A stretch of DNA of 64,000 nucleotides from Pteria penguin (taxonomy: Eukaryota > Mollusca > Bivalvia > Pterioida > Pteriidae), in NCBI GenBank assembly GCA_035048485.1, contig CM068593.1, positions 4,101,151 to 4,165,150 on the forward strand. Direction: 5' to 3'. Positions within the stretch are counted from its first letter, which is position 1, and every line of letters starts with the position of its first letter. The translations under genes and the position numbers were made by a program. Below the pieces are notes generated by a model. It did no database searches. It was not told the origin of the DNA and saw nothing but the letters and a program-made list of their open reading frames with translations. Shown piece by piece: positions 1-12,639 of the stretch.

Positions 1-290
1 TGACTTCCCTTTGTTTTTAAAAAAGAAGCGGTAACCGCTACCAGAATCTTCCCTCTCCCTCCTCTCTCCTTCTTCCCCTGTCACCATTTCCCCTAGATAA
101 GGGAAGAGATGTTCTCCTTTTTTAATTTCCACTTTGGAAACCACTCCTCGACCTAAACCAAAATAATTATTTACGCATGAAATCATGAGTACTCGATCTG
201 TGGTTCAATTTTTATGAATTCCTTAGCATCATAATCATACATGTACTTAATACTGTGATATCGTTCATGGGGGACAAATTTTTATTGATT

Positions 291-3200
291 TCAAGTAAGG
301 GTAGGCTGAAGTTGAACCATGAATTTTAGACCACAAGGAAATACTGTTCTGGAAATCAGAACAGTCCACTCCTGGGCCTCTTTGAGGGTCAATTGCTCTT
401 TATATATGGGTGTTATGGAAAGTGTAATGGCTTGGTAGTGAGTAAACCTAATACTACCCGGATTTATGCCTATTAAACATAAGCCAATGGTGCTACTTCT
501 GGCCAAAAATCTTAATCACATTCAACATGCTTAATTCATGTAATTATGACTGGATATTGCTTTGAAGTCAAGTCATGAAGTTATTGTAAATTCTGTCCAG
601 CTTAATGTTTTGCATACAATGTTCTTGTCTTTGCACATTGATTATTGTGGTTTAAAGAAAGTATTAGGCCTATGGATGCCCTGAAGCACAATACCTTATC
701 CTCCCCCTAATCTTCAAGTCAAATTTTTTTTTTACATTTTTTGAACATTTTATTATAGTATTGCAGGGATTTGTATGATAACAGTTTTGTTGAGATTAGC
801 TATTATGTAGTATTCAAAAATATTTTCATTTGAGTTCTTCCTAAACCATTTTTTTCTATATACAATGGCCATAGTGGAGATCGGGATGCTGAAAATTGCT
901 TGGATTTGTAATGCTGATATGACTTGATTTTCTCAAAGCATCTGCACATTTAGATTTGATTAAAATGTGAAAACTTCTACACTAACAGATAGCACAACAC
1001 TACATTAACCTATTAATGATATTTCCAGGGATATTCATAAAATATGGAAGTCCCTATGGGTCAGATAAGTACCCCACCCCTCAGGGAGGCAAGAGTTGCC
1101 CGCAGCACATGGCAGCGACTTAAATAAGACTTAAACTATGGGCAAGAAAGATATCGATTCTCACCTTTTCCCTCGAACTGTTCAATGCCATATTTAATTT
1201 CTTCCTCTTCTGTAAACATGCACGGTTCATGTAAAAGAAAGAAATTGTGATATTAAAAGTGACAGATGCTAATTAGCACTCATTTCAATATTATTTACAA
1301 AAATCAAATAATAGGTAAACAAATGATTTTTTTCTTATTGTTATATATACAAGCCATTGAAATGCAACAAACAACACCAAACTTTAACTGACCTGCTGCT
1401 TCATTTTAAGTATTCATTTTACTATTACAATGGAAGCAGAGAACACAAATCAGTGAAATAACAGAAAATGAGAGCAACGATGTGCAAAAAAATTCCTACC
1501 TGCCCCTGCTACATGTACACATACATTGTATATAGAGAAAGCAGTGCTTGATTAAAATCACATATATTTTTTTCATTGTTGTACCTTTAGTTACATGTAG
1601 CTGTTCAACTATGAATATTATGTGACTTCTATCATAAAGTAATTTCATGATTTTTTCATGTTTGATAAGTTAGTGATTAGTGATTACAACTAAATAGTAA
1701 CTACAAGCATTACTAACTCATATACATGTAGGTATTTTCACTCAATGTTACATTGAATATATAATAAAATGTATATACTAGTAAATTGGAGATCATTCTG
1801 GTGTTAATGGAAGAATTAATGGGAAAGTATACTTTGTTAATTCATATGTCATGTACGTATACTTTGACATGTTTGAAGACCTTTAGTTTTGAATTGGAAT
1901 AATATCAACTTAATTAAATACCATTATTCTTTTCTTCTTTCACGTCTTTAGTGTCCTAGGATTTTCTTAAAAACCCACTTACCAACGGGTAAGTGGCAAC
2001 CCAAAATTCACTCACCCTGTCATGAAAATTACTTACCTTAACAAAAATATTAGTTTATATACGTTATCGTGAAATTCATACACAGAGAGTATACCATATA
2101 TACTCGCCTACAAGGACTTATATAAGTCCTTGCTCGCCTATAAGTTGGATTTTTGGGAGGAAAATATCATGGTCAAAATGCACAACCGACTTATAGGCGC
2201 GTTATTAATCAAGAGAAAAAAATCTTACCTTAATTTGAAGTCCAAATTTCCCGTTATTCAATAAACAATGCAGATTTCAGACAACATAGACAGTGTACGC
2301 GACTCTCCGGGTGAAGTGTAAGTTATGAAGAAGGTATTAATTAAAAGTCGCTCATCTACCCGAGAGTGATTGAATTGTTAATTATGACGATCGTCTGTAT
2401 GCTTTCCTGCCAGTGATGTCTACCTACGTTATTTCAGCGTGTCATTTAATTAATCACAATAGACCTGGATCACTAAGAAGCCAGTGTTGCTGGCTGTTAA
2501 ACTATCATTGTAGTGCGAATTTAAAGAACTCTTGGATATAAGATTAATTACAACAATATCGCCGTACTAGAAGTACACGTCACGGTCAATTAACTTTCAC
2601 GTTTCCGCATTTTAAAAAATAAACAGATATTATAAAAACGATCATGTTTAAAAATAAGGTACTGAAAGTATGATAAAGGACAATCTTAAATGGAATGTTT
2701 TCCTCTGCGCTATATATACGGCGATGATTTCCACGGACATGCGTGGGTACCATGTGCGGTAGCGAATTCTAAGTATTTACGGCAATGAAAGTCTCTGAAT
2801 TGGATTTGGTCAACAAGTACAGGCATTTGTGCATGGAAATTAAGAACCGACTTATAGGCGGGTCAATGGCAAATTCCAGAATTTCAAGTCCGTAATAGGC
2901 AGGTCGACTTATAGGCGAGTCTATACGGTAACATACATGTACTTCCCTGTTGTTATGCATGGGCTTCAAAATTCACTTTCCGACGGGTAAGTAGTGTTAA
3001 GTTTTTGAGTTACCCGATGAAAATTTTCACTTACCTCGGGGAACGGCTAATGGAATCCTAGGACATTGTTCTTTATTTTTGCTTACATTTGCCAGACTTC
3101 TTGTCGTAGGCATGATTCAATTTCTGTAAATAACAAGCATTCTAAAAGTATTGCATGGCAATACATAGTCCCCTACCGGCCCCATATATCTGCTACTTTA

Positions 3201-4725
3201 TTGCTTAAAAAACGACTTCTTGTTAAAGTTGCAACATTTTAGGAATTGTTCATTATTCTTTTCATTAGTAAGAACTAAAGATGAAGTAAATAAATCGAGA
3301 GGAATTTATTATTGAAAAAATATTATTTGTGTATTTTCTAATTTTATCAATCTGGGTCGGCTGTTCCAGCTTGTAACCTCAACCCTATGAACCCACAAAT
3401 TCAACATTAAAAATAGGATTTTTCATGACCCGAAATGAATAGTTAATTATGAATGATGGTGCATATATATAAAGAATGAGAGTCTAAATTTGTGTTTTGT
3501 GATGTGTAGGCAACACAGAGCAAGTACATTTATCGTATATAACAGTATAATGTCCTAATGCGCATTATATGCATGATAAATGTACTTACCATGTGTTGCA
3601 TACAAATCACAAAACACAAATTTAGACACTCATTCTATATATACATGTATTAGACTGCACATGGAAAAGGCATACAAAAAGTTTTTTTTACAATACAAGT
3701 TTAATGTTACCAATCTTGATGCCAAAATATATCGATCATGTGAAGAAGTACATGTCATGCATATATACATTGTAATCTCCCTCTGTTTGAAGGCATGTTA
3801 TGAATATGATCTATTGTCTGACTGTACTAAGCCTGTAAGAAAAGGCTGATTTAGTGCAAATGGGCTTAAACAAGGTTGGACCGTGATTGTGCAAACTGAC
3901 AAACAACTGATATTTTCAACAACAACTGTGAAACCAATTTGATCTTATATGTGTGCTTTGAAAGCAAGATCTATGTTAAGAAAAAAAAAAGAAAAACAAA
4001 CAAAGACAGTCAAGATATCGCAGCCCCACGGTAGATAAACTTAAAAACTGTTGAATCAACTTCTACAGCAGTGGCGGATTTAGGGGGAGCAGTGACCCAA
4101 AATTTGTTAAAAAACCTGTATTTTTCAACAATTTCTGTCGAAATTGACTAAATTTGCCCATTGACCCCTAGTTACAGTGTAACAGAGAGAAAAAGATCGA
4201 CTCTCTCCGTTGCACTGTAACTAATTGACCCCCCGGCAAAGGGGGCGCTGGATCCGCCAACGTACAGATAAAAATTGGATTTTTTTTTACTGGACTCGAG
4301 CTCCGGGTCAGTCGTTAACGTCACAAGGAACAATCAGCAATTTCTGCAAAGGTGTCTTTTGTACACTGTAAATTAAAAAAAAGGATATACAAATATCATG
4401 GTCGGACATGGATATGTCACGTTAACCTTGAAAAACGTTTTGTTGACATATCGTCTTGCATCGGCCATCGTGCTTCTTACAGTCAATGATTCATGAGAAA
4501 AAACTCATGTAAAGCTCAGTAAAATACAGCTAATACTCCATTAACTACCTACCTAGACGTATTAACTCCTGGTCGATGGTCTCAGTCCAGAATTTTCCAG
4601 TCGGGAGAAAAAACCCGCGGCGCATCCATGCTGTATCAAAAATCATGGTCTCGAATGCGTTTGTCACCATCATCTTATCACGCAGCTTAACGTAAATTTC
4701 ATCGTTTAATGTTAAACCGGGCTTT
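291..4725 (-). CDS. 3' part of an unidentified spliced gene (three candidate exons)
   Basis: Three minus-strand pieces join with canonical splice signals and a consistent frame. Exon 4725-4553 (AG before, GT after) encodes a stretch containing MMVTNAFETMIFDTAWMRRG. Exon 1209-1165 (45 bp) encodes a short acidic peptide with KYGIEQFEGK. The terminal exon 469-291 contains GINPGSIRFTHYQ and ends at a stop codon. Phases are 1 and 1 at the two junctions and each joined codon is sense. Introns are about 3.3 kb and 0.7 kb. The larger intron contains the small inverted-repeat elements listed below. Upstream exons would lie towards the satellite array at 5.1 kb and were not found, so the gene may be truncated there or have a very long intron. 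I do not recognise the protein and see no catalytic motif. The model rests only on splice signals and protein-like composition; it could be a pseudogene. Confidence 0.42.
470..1164. other. intron of the 291-4725 gene; nothing recognised
   Basis: AT-rich sequence with short homopolymers. No repeat structure or coding potential is evident. Confidence 0.3.
1210..1950. other. intronic AT-rich sequence; nothing recognised
   Basis: No open frame, inverted repeat or RNA gene is visible. The word TACATGTA occurs several times. Confidence 0.3.
2094..2928. mobile_element. MITE with TIRs and TA target-site duplication
   Basis: The left end reads CCATATATACTCGCCTA and, after a 30-bp interruption, TAAG. 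The right end, reverse complemented, reads CCGTATAGACTCGCCTATAA. TA flanks both ends (2092-2093 and 2929-2930), as expected for a Tc1/mariner/pogo-type non-autonomous element. Subterminal copies of CGACTTATAGGCG occur near 2185 and 2850. No coding sequence is seen. The left TIR is interrupted by the micro-palindrome at 2111-2132, and the intact right TIR shows what the sequence was before. Confidence 0.65.
2111..2132. mobile_element. 22-bp perfect palindromic micro-insertion
   Basis: A perfect 22-bp palindrome with 11-bp arms CAAGGACTTAT is flanked on both sides by CTCGCCTA (2103-2110 and 2133-2140), an 8-bp direct duplication. Removing palindrome plus one duplicate restores the TIR found intact at the other end of the host MITE. 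Confidence 0.7.
3464..3643. repeat. foldback (hairpin) element
   Basis: Arms of about 72 bp at 3464-3535 and about 3568-3643 are inverted copies with a few mismatches. Both contain TCTAAATTTGTGTTTTGTGA in the appropriate orientation. The loop contains the small palindrome TAATGCGCATTA. This looks like a foldback MITE; TSDs are obscured by flanking TA-rich sequence. Confidence 0.6.
4069..4262. mobile_element. hAT-like MITE with 5-bp TSD TACAG
   Basis: It begins CAGTGGCGGATT and ends GATCCGCCAACG (imperfect TIRs), flanked by TACAG at 4064-4068 and 4263-4267. The interior is non-coding. A related element with the same terminal motif and another 5-bp TSD is at 28179-28308. The superfamily is inferred only from the CAG terminus. 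Confidence 0.6.
4171..4221. mobile_element. 51-bp hairpin nested in the MITE, TA flanks
   Basis: The ends GTTACAGTG and CACTGTAAC are inverted, with inner arms AGAGAG/CTCTCT. TA occurs on both sides (4169-4170, 4222-4223). It looks like a tiny TA-targeting TIR element. Confidence 0.45.
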
Positions 4726-5113
4726 CTTAAACAACATTTATTGGTGAAAAAATAATAATTTCTTATTAAGCTTGTTCTTACACAATTAATGTATGTACAC
4801 AACAAAGCATACCAGCATATGAGAACTGTGTCACAAAGACGCTTCACATTTGCACCGTATTCGGGAGTGCAAACGGGGACAACGTGTGCAACGAGAATGA
4901 TTAAAAAATCGACAACTTTGGAGATGGTAACACGAGTGTGTGTAGCAGATCGAGGAACTGGGGACCAACTTTGTAGAGCGTTTCCCAGTAATTATAGATA
5001 GATTAAAGCATGCTGAAACGTTTTACAATTCAAACGGCCACCGGGGACGTCCGCGGTTGACCAGTGTCCCCGTTTGGAAGGTGTGTAATCATACCATTGT
5101 CCCCGATTCACAC

Positions 5114-5236
<123 letters not shown>

Positions 5237-5301
5237 TGATATTTTTCCGAAAGCTTATATATTGTAATCTAGATAAATTTAGACTGTGGTATTAAAATTC
5301 A

Positions 5302-6871
5302 ATGACACGAAATGAGGCCTCCCGCAGCCTTGATAACTTGCAACACGACCGGGGGGGGGGGGGGGGGAGCCTGTATTCAGATGGTATGCAATTCTACTAA
5401 ACATGTGTATAAATACTTGGAGAGATGGCCTTTTTCTCTACAGTATGACAAGAGTATGTATAATACATATCGTGAATTCTTTGGAATGATGTACCATGCA
5501 CACTAGTCACTTTAAAATAAGCTGGGACTTCAGAGTTTAGAATGTTGAATCGTTATCACTGATGTGAAATATCATAAAGGGAGGAAGCGCGGACACTGGA
5601 TTCAAAAGAGTGAAGTAATGTAGATTATCGCAGAATGTCTCACTAACAGAACATGATCATGTTACTTGTATCATGGTGGCACCTGTCCCGTGCATTAAGG
5701 AAGAGATCACAGCACAATTCAGCACGGGGATAAGTTCAGATATTTTTATAGTATAACACTTTTAATACTACATGAAAAGTTCCGTTTCAATATATACGTG
5801 ATAAGTATCTTCTGCAAGTTTAAAGAAGCAACTTGTGGGAAGATATATGTATCAAAAATTTGTTTTAAGGGTTCACAAATGACCAATATTCTTTTACATG
5901 GCTATCATACTTAAACTAAAGGGTATAAAAAGGCACCTTGTTTAACACCTTTCTTATTACCGAAGGCCATTCACAGCTCCCATCCCCTGCTTCCCCTCCT
6001 CCCATGAATACAATTCCATTTATTCGGAAATCAGTCTACTTCTCTAAATCGGTATCCTTTTCCTCATACTGTAATCAACAAAGCCTTGATATATCCGTGT
6101 GCAACAGTACAAAATAACGGCCATTTATGACCTGTAGAGTGCTAAACGGCATACACCTTTGGCGCGAATCATTAATGTATGTTATGTTACTACGTTTATT
6201 TTTAATATCAGTAGAATTTCTTTCTTCAATGTCATATATCAAAATTTAAACTTCGAACATCTATTAATGATCATAGTACAAATGTTTGCTGTTTTTCGGC
6301 ATCCCTGGGTAAAATCTGGACTCGTCTTTGATGTTGTTGACCACGTGATCATGCTTAATCAATTTTATCCAATCAGAGAACGATATTAATCTAGGTCTTG
6401 ATAATCATACGACCAATATCTTTCGTTCAGTAATCACCGGCTAACACGCGTGAATTACCGTATAATTACAAGTAGTTGATTAATGATTCGTCAATCACAA
6501 CATGTCCTAAATGCTCGTTTCACCGATTAAATGCAAAACGATCACTCTTCCTTCGTGACACTATCAGCATACCATTTGCATTATTTAGTAGATACGCATT
6601 TCAAATGTCTTATTTCAGTTTAAAACACCATCTTCTAGTTAACATTCTATTAGTTTCAAGAGGCAAATGACCATGAAATGACAACGTAACGGTCAAGAGC
6701 TCGATCAATCAATTATAAGTCAATCACTTTTCAGCGTGCCTGACGTAGAGAGTGGAACAAAGCAAATCAACTCGAAATGAGACTTTACAGTTAAGTTCTC
6801 ACTTGTAGATGGGGCCTAGGGACATGGGATTGATACACACACACACACACATACACACACACACACACACA

Positions 6872-6965
<94 letters not shown>

Positions 6966-7030
6966 TGATATTTTTCCGAAAGCTTATATATTGTAATCTA
7001 GATAAATTAAGACTGTGGTATTACAATTCA
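5302..7030. repeat. satellite unit 1
   Basis: It carries poly-G at about 5350-5367 and (CA)n(TA)n at 6835-6962. It shares private variants with unit 3, for example the one-base-shorter GATGTTGTTGACCACG near 6330. That suggests a two-unit (~3.38 kb) higher-order repeat. Confidence 0.85.
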
Positions 7031-8561
7031 ATGACACGAAATGAGGCCTCCCGCAGCCTTGATAACTTGCAACACGACCAGGGGGGGGGGGGGGAGCCTG
7101 TATTCAGATGGTATGCAATTCTACTAAACATGTGTATAAATACTTGGAGAGATGGCCTTTTTCTCTACAGTATGAAAAGAGTATGTATAATACATATCGT
7201 GAATTCTTTGGAATGATGTACCATGCACACTAGTCACTTTAAAATAAGCTGGGACTTCAGAGTTTAGAATGTTGAATCGTTATGACTGATGTGAAATATC
7301 ATAAAGGGAGGAAGCGCGGACACTGGATTCAAAAGAGTGAAGTAATGTAGATTATCGCAGAATGTCTCACTAACAGAACATGATCATGTTACTTGTATCA
7401 TGGTGGCACCTGTCCCGTGCATTAAGGAAGAGATCACAGCACAATTCAGCACGGGGATAAGTTCAGATATTTTTATAGTATAACACTTTTAATACTACAT
7501 GAAAAGTTCCGTTTCAATATATACGTGATAAGTATCTTCTGCAAGTTTAAAGAAGCAACTTGTGGGAAGATATATGTATCAAAAATTTGTTTTAAGGGTT
7601 CACAAATGACCAATATTCTTTTACATGGCTATCATACTTAAACGAAAGGGTATAAAAAGGCACCTTGTTTAACCCTTTTCTTGTTACCGAAGGCCATTCA
7701 CAGCTCCCATCCACTGCTTCCCCTCCTCCCATGAATACAATTCCATTTATTCGGAAATTAGTCTACTTCTCTAAATCGGTATCCTTTTCCTCATACTGTA
7801 AGCAACAAAGCCTTGATATATCCCTGTGCAACAGTACAAAATAACGGCCATTTATGACCTGTAGGGGTGCTAAACGGAATACACCTTTGGCGCGAATCAT
7901 TAATGTATGTTATGTTACTACGTTTATTTTTAATATCACTAGAATTTCTTTCTTCAATGTCATATATCAAAATTTAAACTTCGAACATCTATTAATGATC
8001 ATAGTACAAATGTTTGCTGTTTTTCAGCATCCCTGGGTAAAATCTGGACTCGTCTTTGATGTTGGTTGACCACGTGATCATGCGTAATCAATTTTATCCA
8101 ATCAGAGAACGATATTAATCTAGGTCTTGATAATCATACGACCAATATCTTTCGTTCAGTAATCACCGGCTAACACGCGTGAATTACCGTGTAATTAGAA
8201 GTAGTTGATTAATGATTCGCCAATCACAACATGTCCTAAATGCTCGTTTCACCGATTAAATGCAAAACGATCACACTTCCTTCGTGACACTATAATCATA
8301 CCATTTGCATTATTTAGTAGATACGCATTTCAAATGTCTTATTTCAATTTAAAACACCATCTTCTAGTTAACATTCTATTAGTTTCAAGAGGCAAAGAAC
8401 CATGAAATGACAACGTAACGGTCAAGAGCTCGATCAGTCAATTATAAGTCAATCACTTTTCAGCGTGCCTGACGTAGAGAGTGGAACAAAACAAATCAAC
8501 TCGAAATTAGACTTTACAGTTAAGTTCTCACTTGTAGATGGGGCCTAAGGACATGGGTTAG

Positions 8562-8613
<52 letters not shown>

Positions 8614-8680
8614 TCTGATATTTTTCCGAAAGCTTATATATTGTAATCTAGATAAATATAGACTGTGGTATTCAAATTCA
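7031..8680. repeat. satellite unit 2
   Basis: Same organisation as unit 1, with microsatellite at about 8564-8613. Its last ~350 bp match the end of unit 3 better than the end of unit 1. Confidence 0.85.
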
Positions 8681-10213
8681 ATGACACGAAATGAGGCCTC
8701 CCGCAGCCTTGATAACTTGCAACACGACCGGGGGGGGGGGGGGGGGGGGGCCTGTATTCAGATGGTATGCAATTCTACTAAACATGTGTATAAATACTTG
8801 GAGAGATGGCCTTTTTCTCTACAGTATGACAAGAGTATGTATAATACATATCGTGAATTCTTTGGAATGATGTACCATGCACACTAGTCACTTTAAAATA
8901 AGCTGGGACTTCAGAGTTTAGAATGTTGAATCGTTATCACTGATGTGAAATATCATAAAGGGAGGAAGCGCGGACACTGGATTCAAAAGAGTGAAGTAAT
9001 GTAGATTATCGCAGAATGTCTCACTAACAGAACATGATCATGTTACTTGTATCATGGTGGCACCTGTCCCGTGCATTAAGGAAGAGATCACAGCACAATT
9101 CAGCACGGGGATAAGTTCAGATATTTTTATAGTATAACACTTTTAATACTACATGAAAAGTTCCGTTTCAATATATACGTGATAAGTATCTTCTGCAAGT
9201 TTAAAGAAGCAACTTGTGGGAAGATATATGTATCAAAAATTTGTTTTAAGGGTTCACAAATGACCAATATTCTTTTACATGGCTATCATACTTAAACTAA
9301 AGGGTATAAAAAGGCACCTTGTTTAACACCTTTCTTATTAACGAAGGCCATTCACAGCTCCCATCCCCTGCTTCCCCTCCTCCCATGAATACAATTCCAT
9401 TTATTCGGAAATCAGTCTACTTCTCTAAATCGGTATCCTTTTCCTCATACTGTAATCAACAAAGCCTTGATATATCCGTGTGCAACAGTACAAAATAACG
9501 GCCATTTATGACCTGTAGAGTGCTAAACGGCATACACCTTTGGCGCGAATCATTAATGTATGTTATGTTACTACGTTTATTTTTAATATCAGTAGAATTT
9601 CTTTCTTCAATGTCATATATCAAAATTTAAACTTCGAACATCTATTAATGATCATAGTACAAATGTTTGCTGTTTTTCGGCATCCCTGGGTAAAATCTGG
9701 ACTCGTCTTTGATGTTGTTGACCACGTGATCATGCTTAATCAATTTTATCCAATCAGAGAACGATATTAATCTAGGTCTTGATAATCATACGACCAATAT
9801 CTTTCGTTCAGTAATCACCGGCTAACACGCGTGAATTACCGTATAATTACAAGTAGTTGATTAATGATTCGTCAATCACAACATGTCCTAAATGCTCGTT
9901 TCACCGATTAAATGCAAAACGATCACTCTTCCTTCGTGACACTATCAGCATACCATTTGCATTATTTAGTAGATACGCATTTCAAATGTCTTATTTCAAT
10001 TTAAAACACCATCTTCTAGTTAACATTCTATTAGTTTCAAGAGGCAAAGAACCATGAAATGACAACGTAACGGTCAAGAGCTCGATCAGTCAATTATAAG
10101 TCAATCACTTTTCAGCGTGCCTGACGTAGAGAGTGGAACAAAACAAATCAACTCGAAATTAGACTTTACAGTTAAGTTCTCACTTGTAGATGGGGCCTAA
10201 GGACATGGGTTAG

Positions 10214-10279
<66 letters not shown>

Positions 10280-10346
10280 TCTGATATTTTTCCGAAAGCT
10301 TATATATTGTGATCTAGATAAATATAGACTGTGGTATTAAAATTCA
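8681..10346. repeat. satellite unit 3 (mosaic)
   Basis: The first ~1.3 kb is nearly identical to unit 1 and the last part resembles unit 2. The switch is near 10.0 kb, as expected from unequal exchange or gene conversion. The microsatellite is at about 10215-10279. Confidence 0.8.
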
Positions 10347-11321
10347 ATGACACGAAATGAGGCCTCGCGCAGCCTTGACAACTTTGCAACACGACCCGGG
10401 ATAGGGGGGGGCTGTATTCAGAGGGTATGCAGTTCTACTAAACATGTGTATAAATACTTGGAGAGATGGCCTTTTTCTCTACAGTATGACAAGAGTATGT
10501 ATAATACATATCATGAATTCTTTGGAATGATGTACCATGCACACTAGTCACTTTAAAATAAGCTGGGACTTCAGAGTTTAGAATGTTGAATCGTTATCAC
10601 TGATGTGAAATATCATAAAGGGAGGAAGCGCGGACACTGGATTCAAAAGAGTGAAATAATGTAGATTATCGCAGAATGTCTCACTGACAGAACATGATCA
10701 TGTTACTTGTATGATGGTGGCACCTGTCCCGTGCATTAAGGAAGAGATCACAGCGCAATTCACCACAGGTATAAGTTCAGATACTTTTATAGTATAACAC
10801 TTTTAATACTACATGAAAAGTTCCGTATCAATATATACGTGATAAGTATCTTCTGCAAGTTTAAAGAAGCAACTTGTGGGAAGAGATATGTATCACAAAT
10901 TTGTTTTAAGGGTTCACAAATGACCAATATTCTTTTACATGGCTATCATGGGGCAGGCGTGGTGTAGTGGTTAATCGCTTGGCTTGCGGCGCCGACGATG
11001 CGGGTTCGATTCCCGGGTTGCGCCACTATTTTTAAGAGGTTGGTAACCTCCTGCTTCCATGTCTCGATATAACTGAAATATTGTTGAAAGCGACGTAAAA
11101 CACTAATCAACCAACCAACCAACATGGCTATCATACTTAAACTAAAGGGTATAAAAAGGCACCTTGTTTAACCCCTTTCTTGTTACCGAAGGCCATTCAC
11201 AGCTCCCATCCCCTGCTTCCCCTCTTTTCATGAATACAATTCCATTTATTCGGAAATCAGTCTACTTCTCTAAATCGGTATCCTTTTTCTCATACTGTAA
11301 GCAACAAAGCCTTGATATATC
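10347..11321. repeat. satellite unit 4, interrupted by SINE and by EnSpm
   Basis: It carries the variant CTCGCGCAGCCTTGACAACT also seen in the later units of array 2. The SINE (10950-11121) is inserted in the block before GGGTATAAAAAGG. The unit breaks off after GATATATC at 11,321 and continues at 45,786 with ATCCCTGTGCAAC. Confidence 0.85.
10950..11121 (+). mobile_element. tRNA-derived SINE, copy 1, with 13-bp TSD
   Basis: The head has an RNA polymerase III A box (TGGTGTAGTGG) and a perfect B box (GGTTCGATTCC). It is followed by a body with GAAATATTGTTGAAAGCGAC and a short (ACCA)n tail. The 13-bp target duplication ACATGGCTATCAT lies at 10937-10949 and 11122-11134. Other satellite units show the single uninterrupted site. 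The tail resembles those of SINEs known from bivalves and gastropods (established knowledge); family name not assigned. Confidence 0.9.
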
Positions 11322-11360
11322 CACTGCAAAAAAACCAAGTTTCAGTTTGCGGAAACATGA

Positions 11361-11640
11361 CACTGCAAAAAAACCCCAAGTTTCCGTTTGCGGAAACCTG
11401 GCAGAAACCCTGCGGAAAGATGAAGTTTCCGCCAGGTTTCAGGTGTCGGAAACTTGCTGGAAATGTCCCAGTTACTGCAGGTTTCAGCAAGGTTTCTGCA
11501 CGGAAACCTTGCGGAAACTTGATGTTTCCGCAACTGAAACCTTGCGGAAACCTGCAGTAACAGGGACATTTCCAGCAAGTTTCCGCCATCGGAAACTGGC
11601 GGAAACCAGGACATTTAAGGAAATGTACATAAATGAAACC
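11361..11640. repeat. left subterminal repeat array of the nested element
   Basis: Closely spaced direct and inverted copies of words such as GCGGAAACCTTGCGGAAAC and its complement. In CACTA elements such arrays are binding sites for the TnpA-type protein (known for plant elements; inferred here). The protein-like frames across this region are an artefact of the short repeat. Confidence 0.75.
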
Positions 11641-12639
11641 AGCTGAACTCAGAACATATCCTCCATATAAACTGGAAAATTAAATTTTTCTGTAACCAGC
11701 TGGAGACCAAAGGAGGTTTCCGCTACGGAAACTGGCGGAAACCTGCTGAAACTAGGATATTTTGTAATAAATGAAATATCTAATTATGTAGTAAAGATGC
11801 CAAGAGATGTTGTTTCCCCGGAAGTAATGGTAGAAATCAACCTCTTGCAATTCAATAAAAACTGACAGCTAATTTTGTATCTTGAAATCTAATATATCTA
11901 CTGTATAGGCCATCACATTTTCAGAGACAAAAAAAATAAAAAAATAAAAAAATACACAAACAAAAGAAATACAATAATAATTCACAATTGTTTAATAGTA
12001 TTCAGTATATGTTCAAACTTGCACATACAACATTCACAAAGTAACTGACAAACAAAGCTTTTTAAATTCCGGTGTTTTGAAAATGTTTACAGCGTTTCAT
12101 TTCGCCACTTCAAGATTAAACAAAACCAGAGCAAATGAATGAAATCAATGTTCTGTCCTTGTAATCAAACTATCTGAATTTTCACAAATATGTGTTCCTG
12201 TAAGAATTTGAAACTTGCGATGTTGTGTACATTGAGAATTGCATTCTTTAATGTCCTCTCATTGATATTCTGTCACTGATCTTCTGTCATCTTAATCCTG
12301 CTTCTGAAACAAGAGATGTAAATTAAAAACTACATATACATGTACATAAGAGACTAAATCAGAAATTTAACTTGGAACTACATGTCCATATAAATAAGTG
12401 CTTTAATAGAACAATTCTGAATAAGCTTCCCTAAACAATACACCAAAAGTTACCATTTTATTTTTTAATTCCATGCATGCCATGCATAGATCTACCTCAA
12501 ATGTCAACAAATCTAAATAGATTCCAGTGGCAAAATATAACAGTACTTGCAATCGTGCATAACAAGGACAAATACTTTTACTAAATTTAGTAGAAAACTG
12601 ACAGTCATTAGGGGCCAAATGGATGCCTGTCGCCATGAC

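Larger units (their letters stand above)
1952..3065. mobile_element. possible inverted-repeat element enclosing a MITE
   Basis: The ends read TGTCCTAGGATT (1952 onward) and its reverse complement AATCCTAGGACA (3054-3065). Related blocks containing ACGGGTAAGT lie inside both ends. No clear target-site duplication is seen, so the exact limits are uncertain. The 2094-2928 element is nested inside. Confidence 0.35.

Noticed and set aside
6159..6670. Conserved small frames in each satellite unit (about 60-76 codons)
   Set aside because: They recur only because the units are copies. Lengths change with single-base indels and no protein family is visible.
5302..7030. Satellite unit as an LTR because of its TATA-like box
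   Set aside because: No TG...CA ends, primer-binding site, polypurine tract or retroviral-type coding sequence is seen; the tandem arrangement fits a satellite.
10950..11040. A functional tRNA gene
   Set aside because: A and B boxes are present, but they belong to a SINE with body, tail and target-site duplication. The cloverleaf is not convincing.
11290..11646. Overlapping protein-like frames with FPQVSA / GNLAET repeats (also 18.7-19.3, 45.5-45.9, 54.8-55.3, 62.3-62.9 kb)
   Set aside because: They are translations of the short GGAAAC-type subterminal repeat, open on both strands.
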